Notes: generated by a model from the letters alone, not told the origin. A stretch of DNA of 32,492 nt from Spongospora subterranea (GCA_900404475.1 OUQQ01000155.1:1-32492); one strand, 5' to 3'. Shown: positions 9,263 through 19,286, counted from the first letter of the stretch. A program made the numbers and translations.

Positions 9263-12124
9263 ATGAAGCTATTGATTTCGTCATTTTTCGTATTGATCGT
9301 GTGCGCCGCCGCACTAGGTGATAACGAACAATCGACAGATAACGATCGAGTTGTGAAGAAAAAAGTGATTATCACAACGACTGTTGGCCTGAATGGATCG
9401 GTTCCCAACGCTGTACCAGTCAATTCGTATCAAGTATCGAAGCCAAATGTTCAAAATACTCAGGTATCGAGCGGAATGACGACAAACACCAAGAATACTC
9501 AAGTATCCACCGGTGTTACACAGAATAATGTATCGTCTCGAACGAATATCGACAACACACTATCCATGAATCAAGGAATAGCATCTCCCTCCCTCACTCC
9601 TCAATCGCAAATTTTAACGTCCCCTACATCATTCTCGCGAACGAATATCGACAACACACTATCCATGAATCAGGGAATAACATCTCCCTCCCTCACTCCT
9701 CAATCGCAAGGTTTAACGTCCCCTACATCATTCTCGGCGAATGTTCAAACGTCTCCGTTGGTAACCCCCGCTGACGCATCTAAAACTGTCTTACCGCAAT
9801 CTCCAATGGTTTCGCCTCGTCCAACAACAGTGATATCATCTCCCGTTACCGCTCTTGCTCCTCCGCTTGTTCGTTTTGGCCCATCAGAACCTACATCATC
9901 GTTTGTAAAGGTTCCTGTGGCGCCAATGAGTTCTACTGGTGGCGCAGTGTTTCGCCCCGCCCCACAACCTGTTGATGTATCTCAACTTGGTCGAATTTCT
10001 GCTGTGGTTAACAACCCTGAGCCTGTCCCGACGAATCATGCCGTTATCGTTTCTGGACCAATCCCTACTCGATCGGACTCAGGACCGCCACAAGTCCTCT
10101 TGCCGATTTCAGGGTTGATGACTTCTCCAGCGCCTGTCAATGATTCGCAGGTTCCAGTAGAGAACGCAATTCGCCGTTCGGTTTTGCCATCGGGAATTCC
10201 TCAAACTCAATGGGATGTGCGTTCTCCCGTTACACCCGTTGCATTTGTGGATGATAACTCTATCCCCTTATTGAGTTCTGAACCGAAGTCCTCGTCTGAT
10301 GGTCCGCAACTGCTGGTGATGGGCCCCCTTAAGGAAAACATGCCTGGCCCTTTGATGGCAATGAATCGGCCATCTCCACCTAAAGACATCACTCCTGATA
10401 GCAGAGATACAAATATGTTCACATCAAGGCCATCTCTTGCATCCAACGTTGTTGTCGTTGGGGCTCCCAAACTGTCCTCAGTTCCGTCACGACCTGATAC
10501 GATCAATCTATCTCCCTCGAACCAAGACTTCCGTATAATTCGAGGCCCAACCAGCAGAATGTGGATTGTTCCACGACCAGGTTCGTCATTGTCTCGCGTT
10601 GATGGGCCGTTAAAAACTAGCATCACCATTGACGCCGCTTCTGTCGCCAACACCATTAACAACAACGGCGCCAACCACGATGTAAGGTCGCCAACAGTCA
10701 ACATGCAGCAACAGCCATTGTCATCTACCATCACAGGATTTGCTTCGGAACAGCCAATTCTTCCTTCCACCATCAATGGCCTTGAAGTTAATGCTCCACA
10801 AACTCCAAATGTTTTGCAAGTCGCTCAGATGCCAAATGTTGCTCAGCCGACAAATGTCTTTCAACCGCCAGTTAATCCTAGCTCGTCCACTTTCGACGTG
10901 TCCTTGACCAGTAATCGCCGAACGGATATCAATGACAACCGACAGATCACTAATGTTGATAATATCAATACCAATTCCAACATCAACAATGTCAACAATA
11001 ATGTGAACAGCAACACTGTCAACAATAACAGGGTGGACAACACTAACATCAACAATGTTAACAACGTAAATAACACCTCTACGAATATCAATACCGTCAA
11101 CGCAATAAGTACAAATACTCCAGCCCCTACGACGCCTGCTCCTACGACGCGTGCTCCTACGACTCCAGCTCCTACGACTCCAGCTCCTACGACACCTGCT
11201 CCTACGACACCTGCTCCTACGACACCTGCTCCTACGACTCCGGCTCCTACAACTCCTGCTCCTACGACGCCTGCTCCCACGACTCCAGCTCCTACTACCC
11301 CTGCTCCCACGACTCCAGCTCCCACAACTCCACCACCGACTAATGCGACAACTCCTGCCCCAACTACAATTTCACCAATTCCTGTCGTGCTCAATCGAAC
11401 AACGGAAACGATCGAGATCAACGGGAAAAAGGAGAAGAAAGTGTTCCGTGAACCAAAGACGCCAGAAGAGCCGGAGCTGAAGCGAGCTGGAGAAAAATAC
11501 CAACCGAAGATGGACAAGCCTGCGCTGACTCCTGAACACTCAACAGTAGCGGTGTGGACGGCAACGCCAAACGAAGAGGAAGAGCCATCAACAGTCGAAC
11601 AAGGTGAAGTTATTGCGCAAAGAAAGCTGAAAGTAGAAAGATTCGGATCCGACGCGGGAGCAAAAGGCGATGTTGTCGAATCATCGGAGATTATCGATGC
11701 CGATACGTTAACTGCTAAACTTCCCAAGACAGGAACGCTAACGGCAGATCGCGTCTCTCATGTCGACCGTAAGTCCAAGGATGTTTTCAAGCGAGGAAGC
11801 GACAATGGACAGTTCGATGCTTCTGAGCGCAAGAACGTTATCTCCAAAACTGATGCCGAGAGTGCAGACGGTCGACGAGAGGTATCGGCAACGAAGGACC
11901 TAACGTCGAATGTAAGGTCGTTCGAGAATTTTGGAAATAACAGGACCAATGGCAGCTTCGTGGAGCTCGATAATAAGCGAGTCGCTAAAGAAGTCGAAAA
12001 ACGCAAAGACGGCAACACGGCGACAACTAAGATTCTCGACGCCTCTGCGAAATCCGTCGTTGAAGATTTCGATGCACCCTCTCCCTCAAAAACGTCACGT
12101 CCAAAGAAAGGACCTTCTTTATAA
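9263..12124 (+). CDS. Secreted mucin-like protein with APTTP array, 953 aa
   Basis: This is a single long exon. It has a clear signal peptide (MKLLISSFFVLIVCAAALG) and then a long Ser/Thr/Pro/Val/Asn-rich, cysteine-free chain. In order it shows: a near-perfect internal duplication of about 32 residues (RTNIDNTLSMNQGI...) at about 9538-9735; a Pro/Ser/Val-rich region; an Asn-rich stretch of NINNVNN/NVNN type (10960-11110); an array of about 15 APTTP units (11119-11335), which is a dense O-glycosylation target; and a charged Lys/Glu/Asp C-terminal third with many KR dibasic sites. No known catalytic domain is visible. I infer an extracellular or coat/matrix protein. No GPI tail or transmembrane helix follows. 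It stands between the two ML genes. The start is the first ATG and is fixed by the signal peptide. Confidence 0.85.
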   Translation: MKLLISSFFVLIVCAAALGDNEQSTDNDRVVKKKVIITTTVGLNGSVPNAVPVNSYQVSKPNVQNTQVSSGMTTNTKNTQVSTGVTQNNVSSRTNIDNTLSMNQGIASPSLTPQSQILTSPTSFSRTNIDNTLSMNQGITSPSLTPQSQGLTSPTSFSANVQTSPLVTPADASKTVLPQSPMVSPRPTTVISSPVTALAPPLVRFGPSEPTSSFVKVPVAPMSSTGGAVFRPAPQPVDVSQLGRISAVVNNPEPVPTNHAVIVSGPIPTRSDSGPPQVLLPISGLMTSPAPVNDSQVPVENAIRRSVLPSGIPQTQWDVRSPVTPVAFVDDNSIPLLSSEPKSSSDGPQLLVMGPLKENMPGPLMAMNRPSPPKDITPDSRDTNMFTSRPSLASNVVVVGAPKLSSVPSRPDTINLSPSNQDFRIIRGPTSRMWIVPRPGSSLSRVDGPLKTSITIDAASVANTINNNGANHDVRSPTVNMQQQPLSSTITGFASEQPILPSTINGLEVNAPQTPNVLQVAQMPNVAQPTNVFQPPVNPSSSTFDVSLTSNRRTDINDNRQITNVDNINTNSNINNVNNNVNSNTVNNNRVDNTNINNVNNVNNTSTNINTVNAISTNTPAPTTPAPTTRAPTTPAPTTPAPTTPAPTTPAPTTPAPTTPAPTTPAPTTPAPTTPAPTTPAPTTPAPTTPPPTNATTPAPTTISPIPVVLNRTTETIEINGKKEKKVFREPKTPEEPELKRAGEKYQPKMDKPALTPEHSTVAVWTATPNEEEEPSTVEQGEVIAQRKLKVERFGSDAGAKGDVVESSEIIDADTLTAKLPKTGTLTADRVSHVDRKSKDVFKRGSDNGQFDASERKNVISKTDAESADGRREVSATKDLTSNVRSFENFGNNRTNGSFVELDNKRVAKEVEKRKDGNTATTKILDASAKSVVEDFDAPSPSKTSRPKKGPSL
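9538..9735 (+). repeat. Direct duplication of ~96 bp inside the mucin-like gene
   Basis: Two consecutive nearly identical blocks begin CGAACGAATATCGACAACAC, at about 9539 and 9636. They encode RTNIDNTLSMNQGIxSPSLT twice and differ at only a few bases. The near identity points to a recent in-frame tandem duplication. Confidence 0.85.
11119..11335 (+). repeat. Tandem array of ~15-bp units encoding APTTP
   Basis: The unit GCTCCTACGACTCCT, with silent third-position changes, is repeated about 14-15 times within the mucin-like gene. The variants (gctcctacgacacct, gctcccacgactcca) are synonymous, so selection or gene conversion keeps the protein repeat. One unit reads APTTR. Copy number is likely polymorphic. 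Confidence 0.9.
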
Positions 12125-12799
12125 TACAATAATGATATGACTCGTTAGTAATAGCACCGGGACAGTGTGTGTGTGTGTGTGTCATTCATCATTTAGTGCA
12201 ATACACTGTCACCTACGATACAGGATATCATATCGACAGTGAGATCTGCAACGTGTGAGTGTGCGGGCCGCATGGCACACGTCAAAGAGGGCATGCATTA
12301 ACAAGCGTAGCCTACAGAGTTCGAAACCCAGCCAAACTGGTTTTTTCACCAGAAACCTACAGTACTCCTCGACGCCAAAAAGGGGAAACAAGGCACACAT
12401 GCAGCAGGGTGACCATAAGTATTATAGCGAAACGCCGCTGATATAATTGTTTTGTCGTCAGGTCCATATTTCAGTGGTCAAAAAATGACAACGACACATG
12501 AGGTTCCGTCGGCCGTCGCATTTCTGATAGCTCTAAGATCATCATTGACGTTTTCGCCTAATTCGGAGGGGTATCGATCGCAAACCAATATTTGCCGGAT
12601 AACCATAATGGCCTAACAGCTTCGACAGAGATGGTAAGTTTCACAGATAGGATGCCTAGTTTCCAGCAGGTGAAATAAGTATGAAAAGAAACTTGGTGTA
12701 TGATCGTCTAACATTAACATTCAGATGGCGATAACTTCATTCGATATGGATGTTTGATATTCGAAAATTGAGAACCATTGTGTTTAGGATCCGATGATG
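12125..12799. other. Convergent intergenic region with (GT)n (675 bp)
   Basis: This lies between the mucin-like gene and the 3' end of SSRP1. It holds a (GT)9-type microsatellite at about 12164-12181. Short open frames on both strands are not convincing. A TTCGAA motif at about 12320 that looks like a T-loop has no matching A box, so I do not call a tRNA. Confidence 0.5.
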
Positions 12800-15187
12800 T
12801 CAGTCTGACCCGTCTGAACTATGGCCATCACTGGACGGTGCCTCCTGCTTTGAAGATGCCTTTAAAACGAAGCGTCATTTGATGAAAATCGAAGAGCCTG
12901 GTGAGAAATACCTCTTTCCGCTTCTTCTTAGGCCTGGAAGCATCACCACTCGAGGAATGCTTATTTTTCGAGGTTTTGGATTTTGGAACCGCTTCCTCTG
13001 ATTCATCGTCATTCTCCGACTTGATCGACAAGGCTTAAAACAAATTTAGAAAAGAAAATAACGTGGAATACCTCCTCTTCGTCATCCTCGCCAGCTTCTA
13101 CATCCTCATCTTCGGACCCTGATGGATCGCCGGAGGCTCTCGATCTGGATGAATATTCATCTGAAACGTCTTCCTCACTGCCTGCTTCAAACGATTCGTC
13201 TTCATCTTCGTCTTCGTCTTCAGCCGCCTCCTCTGATTTCACAAAATCAAGAGTTAAGTTGAATAAAAACCAGTTGGCCATCTTCACCGACCTTTCTCCG
13301 CGTTGACCACTCCGCGTATTTTGCGGCCAGACAAAGAAATTCTGGTATCGACTCCGTCAGGCTTATCATCGTCTTTGGCTATGTTAACGATGTGTAAATT
13401 CTTCGACTTGAGAAACTCTAGAAGAGGGCTAGCACATAAAATCAGCTACGGCCAATGAAGATGAAAGAGCAGGCAACTCAACCCATATTCGTCGCGATTG
13501 AGTTGCGTAAACACTAAGCTTCCTGGTTGCTGACGCTGAACAACTAAGTCGAAGGTTTTAGACTTGGCGTCAACGCGAGCAAACTCAAGGGATGCAATTT
13601 CATCATAACGTAAGAACGTTACAGGCTTGTTGATGAAAAAAAAACATTTTTCCAGTGGATGCAAATAGCCATCGTTGGCTTTCAATGAGCAGCGTACAGC
13701 TTTACTGCCGTCTGCGCTACGGTAGCTACCGGAGATGACAATCTACTGATGATTACTATCACGATGAAAGCATGAGAAAAAGGCAAATTACTTTGCGGTT
13801 GGTAAGAGCACGGAAAACACGCCCGATAACGTCATGAACGGGCCCTTCCATTTCTTCCGATAACTTTCCTAAATAACCAATTTCGATGAATGCAAAATAG
13901 TAAAACTGGCGAAATTCTAACCCTTATATTTATCGTTGATAACCTGAGGGCTCAAATTTGGACGAAGTTCCAGCTCATCATCCGGATCAAACGACAATAG
14001 AAGATATGGATACATGGTACCACCTTGTCTGACCGCAGGATCGAGGCCAATGACCAAGATTACCTACATGGAGTTAGCTATGAGTCAAGTCTGAGAGCTT
14101 TATTACCTTATCTGGATTTTCAAGCATGAACAGCTGGCTCACGCTTTTATAAAGAATCTTGTATGTAAAGGTTTTGCCGTGTAAAGTAAGATAGCTGGCA
14201 AACATCTCGATTTCGTAGCGGCCCCGAGGAGATATAAGCAGAATTTCGGAGAAAGTAGCAATGCTTTCATCCTGAAGAATGCAAATCAAATGTCACAAGT
14301 TTCGTATCTGCTTCGAAAAAGCAACCAAACCTGAGACCCTGTGTGAATCCTTCTCCGAATATTGTCATTGAATGTGTTCACAGCGAGCTCTTGACGTTGG
14401 GACTCTTCGCCTTCCGCAACATCAAGGCCTAGAGGTGGGACGTAAAACCGCATTTCAACCTGATCAATGTCAATGCTGAACAATTATATTGGGAGCTTGA
14501 CAACAATATTTCCGACCAGACGGTCTTCATCTCGAGGAGCCGTATCATCTTGATGCAGCTCAACTGAGACCTCACTTTTTCCTAACATGAATTAGCACAA
14601 ATACCAATGAGGATAATGCATCTCAGATTTCACCTTGGCGTGTAGTTTGAGATATGTCGCTGAGGGGAATCTCAAAGGCACTAGCGTCGTTGATGTTGAA
14701 CGCGACCTTGTTCTCGTCGACGTTGCAGTCACCCCAATTCCAACCAGATGTAGACAAAGACACTTTTTCGAAATTTATCTGATTAACTTCGGCGAAATCG
14801 GTGAACACGTCAAGTGTCTAAGATTCGAATTGAGAAACGACGTTAATATAGTCTGAGGTCGTTAAATTACGTTTTCACTGAACCCTTGAAACACGAGGTT
14901 TGATTCTTCCTTCGTATCAAACATTAATTGAAAAAATTCATCCACTCTGCACCACTTCATGCTGATAACATCTTTTGCCGAAATCTGAACTGATTTATCC
15001 TTGCTGTGCTTCGCGGCCCAAGAAAACCGTTGTCCATCAACAACTGCTGTCCCGATTGTCTGCGCAATTCAGGCGTTTAGGCTTCAACATAGACTATGGG
15101 TTTCGAGGTCGGCAATATGGGATGCCATACCCGTTTAGTCCTGGCAACCAAATTGATGTTGGCGAATTCGGCAGGCATGTTGGTCAT
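12800..15187 (-). CDS. FACT complex subunit SSRP1/Pob3, without HMG box
   Basis: This is a histone chaperone subunit that pairs with SPT16 in FACT and acts in the nucleus on nucleosomes during transcription and replication. It has many exons separated by introns of about 50-70 bp. Resolved ones include the first (15187 to 15131), 15059-14871 and 14817-14634. Homology runs the full length. The N-terminal PH-like region has SGWNWG and FEIPLSDISQTTRQGKSEVS. Next come EMRFYVPP, ISPRGRYEIEMFASYLTLHGKTF, and the middle domain (MYPYLLLSFDPDDELEL, LEFARVDAK, LNRDEYG). A long acidic tail follows (AAEDEDEDEDESFEAG), then a basic KPKKKRK-like patch, then ASSKQEAPSSDGHSSDGSD and a TGA at 12800-12802. Animal and plant SSRP1 continue into an HMG box at this point; this one stops, as fungal Pob3 does. 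Two in-frame ATGs (15187, 15178) are possible starts. Confidence 0.92.
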
Positions 15188-16005
15188 GGTCGACCCTTCG
15201 CTCAGACAGTATGAAGACGTACTGTACAGTGTACAATGGTGCCCCACAGTCAGGCAGCCGCTGCGTTACACTCTAGTGTGTGAAGTCGCGCAGAGCAGAA
15301 GGGCCAAGGGGGGTAATGCATTGGTTGTGAAGGAGGTCCGCCTACTGAATGAGCGATGGATTGTGCTGCCTGGCTTATAAGAAGATATCCCAATCCATCC
15401 TCACGTCGTCCGAGAGCTGCTGTCGTATCTAATTTCAACTGTCTCTATGCAGCTAACCTCTATTGCTGCCGTTGAAATTCTGCCCGACAACGACTCAACG
15501 TCCATTCAGTAGGCCGACCTCTGGTTTATTTCAACCGAACAGGTTCGCATTTATAATTTTATGACCTTTCATAAAAAACGGGCTCCTTCCGTCGCCTCAA
15601 ATCGTGAACGTGGTCGAGTTCAGTGAAGGTCGGTCTGAATGAGGTGGGTCTGACTGACTGACCTGGACAGACAAACGATGTATGATGTACCCATGGGAGA
15701 CGGTAATCAGTCAACGGCTCGGGGGCCAACACGGTTTACACAGACCGGTCAGGGTTCGTTCACGGAGCAGGATACAGAAGATCGCAGGACGGAAAACGGT
15801 TTATCGAACAGTTCAGGGTGTGAAACTGGTTCAGGGCACGCAAAACTCCAGGGTCGAACAGTTCACTGTTTAAAGACGGTTCAGAGCTCAATACAGCAAG
15901 ATCCACCGGTCAGGGAGTTATACATCGGACTGCCACGTCTGGTTCTTATTGCCCTTTAATTTCGTCGGCGATCTCTGGTTTTGGCGATCATCCGTGGTTG
16001 GTCTC
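15188..16005. promoter_or_regulatory. Divergent intergenic region with GGTTCAG-type repeats
   Basis: This is about 0.8 kb between divergently transcribed SSRP1 and the glycosyltransferase. From about 15660 to 15940 a loose motif of the form AC(G/T)GGTTCAG or CCGGTCAGGG recurs many times: near 15730, 15745, 15815, 15830, 15855, 15880 and 15908. Open frames in it look like by-products of the repeat. It probably contains both promoters. The repeated motif could be a clustered binding site or a decayed tandem repeat. Confidence 0.45.
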
Positions 16006-18435
16006 ATGCCGCTCAGTAATTTACCCAGAACTATGGTGGGTATATTCGCTGTGATGAGCTCCATCCTAACCGTTGTCGTGCTAACGTCGCTGACATATTC
16101 CCCGTCCCTATTAACCTGGAAACTGTCCACCGATGACTCACTCGCAACTCAATCGGCGACCAGCGGGCGATTGTTCCTTGGCGAACGGGTTCGCACATTC
16201 CCTTCTTCACAGATCAAGTTCTCATCGGGATGGGTTCCATCCGCTATCGTCCCAAACCGTCACCAATCCTGTAAATATTGGTCAGTCGTGACGACTATCT
16301 TCGATCCGTCGGATTCAGTTCGTCGCCAAGCGAACCTTGGACCGGATTGGTGTATTGTGGTTGTTGGAGATCGTAAATCTCCTCCCGTATACCCGTTGAC
16401 CGGATCTAGTCAGCTGGTTTACCTGGATGTGCCCGCCCAAGAGTCATACGCCCTTAGGTTTCCCGAGTTCATCAACGCGCTCTCGTGGAACCATTTTGGG
16501 AGGAAGAACGTCGGGTTCCTGTACGCGATCGAACAAGGGGCAAAATCGATATGGGATTTCGACGACGATAATCTACTGAAGGACGGTATCGATATAATCA
16601 ATCCTGATGATGAGGTGATCGTTGAGGTAGACGTTCCAGAGCAGGACGGGTTTCCGACCTACAATCCCTATATTCACTTCGGGGCGCCACATTTCCCATC
16701 GTGGCCTCGTGGGATTCCGTTAACCCACATCAAGGAGCCCGGCAGCTACAACGCCACCATGACACGCTCCAAGGTTCGTGGCGCCGATATCGGTCTCATC
16801 CAATCCCTGGCCGATCACGACCCCGATATGGACGCCATCTATCGTCTTGTTCAACCGCTTCCGTTCACATTCCAGACCTCCAGTTCAGCCCCGATTGTCG
16901 TACTACCGCCAAACACCCTGGCCCCCTTGAACGCTCAAGCCTGTCTCTTCAAGCGATCGGCGTTCTGGATGTTGTTGTTGCCGATAACGGTGCACGGTCG
17001 TGTATCCGATATCTGGCGAGGATATGCTGGGCAAAGGCTGTTGTCAGATATCGGTCTCGTGGCCTCCTTCTCCCCACCCATCGTTGACCAGTTCCGAAAC
17101 CCACACAATTACCTGGCCGATTTCGATTCCGAGATACCGCTCTATACTCGATCGGGCGCAATGATCGACTACCTTCGTGGATTCGATCAGGCGTCCGACT
17201 CCTTACCCGAACGAATGGAGCAGGTCTCAATTGGGTTATATGAGCGAGGGTATATCGAGATCGGCGACGTCTATCTGATGCAATTCTGGATCCAAGCATT
17301 GGATGGTGTCGGATATGAATTCCCCAAATTATCGTATCGGAATCCGTTATCATCGATAAATGATTGGCCAGATATGGAGTTCTTCCTCCCTATTCCCCCT
17401 ATCGAGTCAAGCTTGCAGGAATTCCATTCAAGACTCTTCTGGTCGTTCCGGTTTTTCTTCCCAAAACCGCACCTGAACCTCATGATGATCTCCGATTCCG
17501 AACACGCCGACGCGAAGGCGTTCGGGGCCCGATTGGAATCCGAAGTCGCTCCGCACGTCAATCGCCTGAAGGTTGTGTGGAATGAGATGGCCTTCCCCCA
17601 ATCTGGCCACAATCGCCAACAATGGACCATGTTCTGGGCCGATAACTACACGTCCTCAGAATACGTGGCGTTCATTGACACCGATACGGTGTTCACTGGA
17701 GCCGTGTTGCCAACCGATATATTCCATGGCGATAAACCTCGTGTTGTTGGCGTATACGGTGAGCCCTATAATTCGTTCTGGGACGCCGTTCCTCGGTCCA
17801 CGTTCTTCGGGACTGGAATCAAAGAACGGTTCAAAGCGATGACGTATTTCCCGGTTGTGATCAAGACGGCGCATTTGAAGCTAATTCGCGATCACATTCA
17901 GGCGCATTTGGGCACGAATTGCTTCGACCAGGCGTTGGCCATGATCCAGGGTAATGGGGCGTGGTCGCAGTTCAATATCATGCTCAATATCCTCTATGAA
18001 TTACGCCACGATCAATACGAATGGCATATTCGCGATCGGAATCCGGCGTGGACCGGTCCGGTTCCCCAAGGCCAGATCACCAGCCCCAATGGGAGTATCT
18101 TGCCGGAAGAGATGAACAATCCAATCCCCAGTCCGGCGATACATTGGACGTGGGAGAAATTCGGCAAACTACCTCCAGGCGAAAGCGAGCAGGTTTACGT
18201 GAATGTAATGAGGCAAGGATATTGCTATAGTCTCAAGACGACGGCGACCAAGCCGTCAATCTGCCATCAGTTTCATCCCGACGAAACGGTGAACGGATAC
18301 GAATGGCTGTTCGAGGGCGACGATTGGTCGCAGCGGCCGGGAGTTCTCGAAGCGCATCTGAAAAGGCGCCAATACATCAATCTGGGCCCAAGTCACGACT
18401 GGGATCAGCACCTGTTGCAGCGAGTATTAGCTTAA
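16006..18435 (+). CDS. STELLO/DUF288-like Golgi glycosyltransferase, intronless
   Basis: It is a single-exon, 809-aa type II membrane protein. Residues ~10-33 form a signal anchor (MVGIFAVMSSILTVVVLTS). The N-terminal half has the DUF288/STELLO pattern: WCIVVVGDRKSP, a strand VYLDVPAQESYAL, the NHFGRKNVGFLYAIEQGAK segment, and an acidic WDFDDDN motif near residue 184. The C-terminal half is a second glycosyltransferase-like domain (LNLMMISDSEHA, EMAFPQSGHNRQQW) with the DxD-type motif AFIDTDTVF near residue 558. STELLO proteins act in the Golgi in plants (cellulose synthase assembly), and DUF288 proteins occur in nematodes and protists. The sugar donor and acceptor here are unknown. Lack of introns and visibly higher GC set it apart from its neighbours. 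The open frame extends upstream to 15949 without ATG; ATG 16006 is the first and keeps the anchor. AATAAA overlaps the stop (18435-18440). Confidence 0.82.
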   Translation: MPLSNLPRTMVGIFAVMSSILTVVVLTSLTYSPSLLTWKLSTDDSLATQSATSGRLFLGERVRTFPSSQIKFSSGWVPSAIVPNRHQSCKYWSVVTTIFDPSDSVRRQANLGPDWCIVVVGDRKSPPVYPLTGSSQLVYLDVPAQESYALRFPEFINALSWNHFGRKNVGFLYAIEQGAKSIWDFDDDNLLKDGIDIINPDDEVIVEVDVPEQDGFPTYNPYIHFGAPHFPSWPRGIPLTHIKEPGSYNATMTRSKVRGADIGLIQSLADHDPDMDAIYRLVQPLPFTFQTSSSAPIVVLPPNTLAPLNAQACLFKRSAFWMLLLPITVHGRVSDIWRGYAGQRLLSDIGLVASFSPPIVDQFRNPHNYLADFDSEIPLYTRSGAMIDYLRGFDQASDSLPERMEQVSIGLYERGYIEIGDVYLMQFWIQALDGVGYEFPKLSYRNPLSSINDWPDMEFFLPIPPIESSLQEFHSRLFWSFRFFFPKPHLNLMMISDSEHADAKAFGARLESEVAPHVNRLKVVWNEMAFPQSGHNRQQWTMFWADNYTSSEYVAFIDTDTVFTGAVLPTDIFHGDKPRVVGVYGEPYNSFWDAVPRSTFFGTGIKERFKAMTYFPVVIKTAHLKLIRDHIQAHLGTNCFDQALAMIQGNGAWSQFNIMLNILYELRHDQYEWHIRDRNPAWTGPVPQGQITSPNGSILPEEMNNPIPSPAIHWTWEKFGKLPPGESEQVYVNVMRQGYCYSLKTTATKPSICHQFHPDETVNGYEWLFEGDDWSQRPGVLEAHLKRRQYINLGPSHDWDQHLLQRVLA

Positions 18436-18440
18436 ATAAA
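18435..18440 (+). other. Polyadenylation signal overlapping the stop codon
   Basis: AATAAA begins on the last base of the glycosyltransferase TAA stop. If it is used, the 3' UTR would be only tens of bases. That fits the 144-bp gap to the next gene. Confidence 0.45.
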
Positions 18441-18579
18441 TAATGTCAAATCCCCATGTGTTGATAAAAGCGCCCTGGATGAAAATGCCACAAAAAAAGA
18501 ATGGGTTTTTATAACTGGATGTCGAGCGAATGAAATCGATTTGGTACCCGCAAATCAGCAGATCCCGTTTAGAGTCAAT

Positions 18580-19286
18580 ATGTTGGCCAATATCGCCATC
18601 GTTGGCGTCACGGTTTTGCTAAGTGCGATCTTGGGCAATCCAGTGAATTTCCAGTCGTGTTCAACAAGTCAAGCGGACGACGATACGCGACTCGTTGTCA
18701 ATAGCGTATGTTTTCCAGAGAACCGCACCAACCGATTCCAAAACCCATTCGAAAACTGAATCGTCAAAATTTAGCTCGACATTTCTCCATGGCCCATCAA
18801 ACACGGAAATGACGCGATTGCCAGGTTCAATATCAACCTGAAGGAGCGACTAGAACACGGCTCCAGCTATGACGTCCAGGTGCCGGTTTTCGCCGAATCC
18901 GTTGAGGTTTATGGTGTTGACGAATTCTGTGGCCTAATAGGTTCGATATCGGGGCTATCTGGTCGCTCATCAAGCTGGGGATCTGTGCACTCTTGATCCG
19001 CATCTGTCCTGCCCTAAAGATCCTGACGCCAACGCCGACCTGGAATATCGATTCACGATGCCCAATATCCCGTTCTCGGGCGATATGGAACTGACCATTC
19101 AGATACGGGATCAATCTAAGCAAGAATGTAATGTGGCTGTTTGTGACACTGCATCCGCCAAAGCTAACCCGAACGACCCTAGTATGCTGCTTAGGATTCC
19201 CGGTCAAACTGGCTGCCAAGGACGTCGATGAAGAAGCCACAATCGACAACGTCGCAGAAGGAATCGAGAGTCTCTTCATTCAGTAG
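18580..19286 (+). CDS. ML-domain (NPC2/PG-PI-transfer-like) protein, copy 2
   Basis: This is a secreted lipid-binding beta-sandwich candidate of 173 aa. Exons are 18580-18705, 18775-18879, 18941-19127 and 19183-19286; introns are 69, 61 and 55 bp. It has a signal peptide (IAIVGVTVLLSAILG). It then shares the ML pattern with copy 1: VNFQSCSTSQADD, LDISPWPIKHG, GDLCTLDPHLSCPKDPDAN, MPNIPF and ELCCLGFPVKL. Six cysteines are placed to form the three disulfides usual in the family. The C-terminus is acidic (EEATIDNVAEGIESLFIQ). The exon lengths and phases equal copy 1 in the two central exons. The gene ends only 65 bp from the convergent HisRS gene. Substrate (sterol versus phospholipid) cannot be told from sequence. 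The PG/PI-transfer subgroup looks slightly closer than NPC2 proper. Confidence 0.85.

Noticed and set aside
10207..10776. 189-codon minus-strand open frame inside the mucin-like gene
   Set aside because: It is antisense to a well-supported plus-strand gene, with no recognisable domain and no splice context of its own.
10861..11727. 288-codon open frame on the minus strand opposite the APTTP array
   Set aside because: It is a by-product of the repeat: the reverse complement of a 15-bp unit without stops gives VGAGV repeats. The plus-strand gene has the signal peptide and synonymous variation.
12240..12345. Possible tRNA because of GAGTTCGAAACC
   Set aside because: It resembles a B box/T-loop, but there is no A box and no cloverleaf could be folded by eye.
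16949..17353. 134-codon minus-strand frame and several others inside the STELLO-like gene
   Set aside because: These are antisense shadows caused by the higher GC and strong codon bias of the plus-strand gene.
18833..19279. 148-codon minus-strand open frame overlapping ML copy 2
   Set aside because: It is the shadow of the plus-strand ML gene, whose exons match copy 1 in length and phase.
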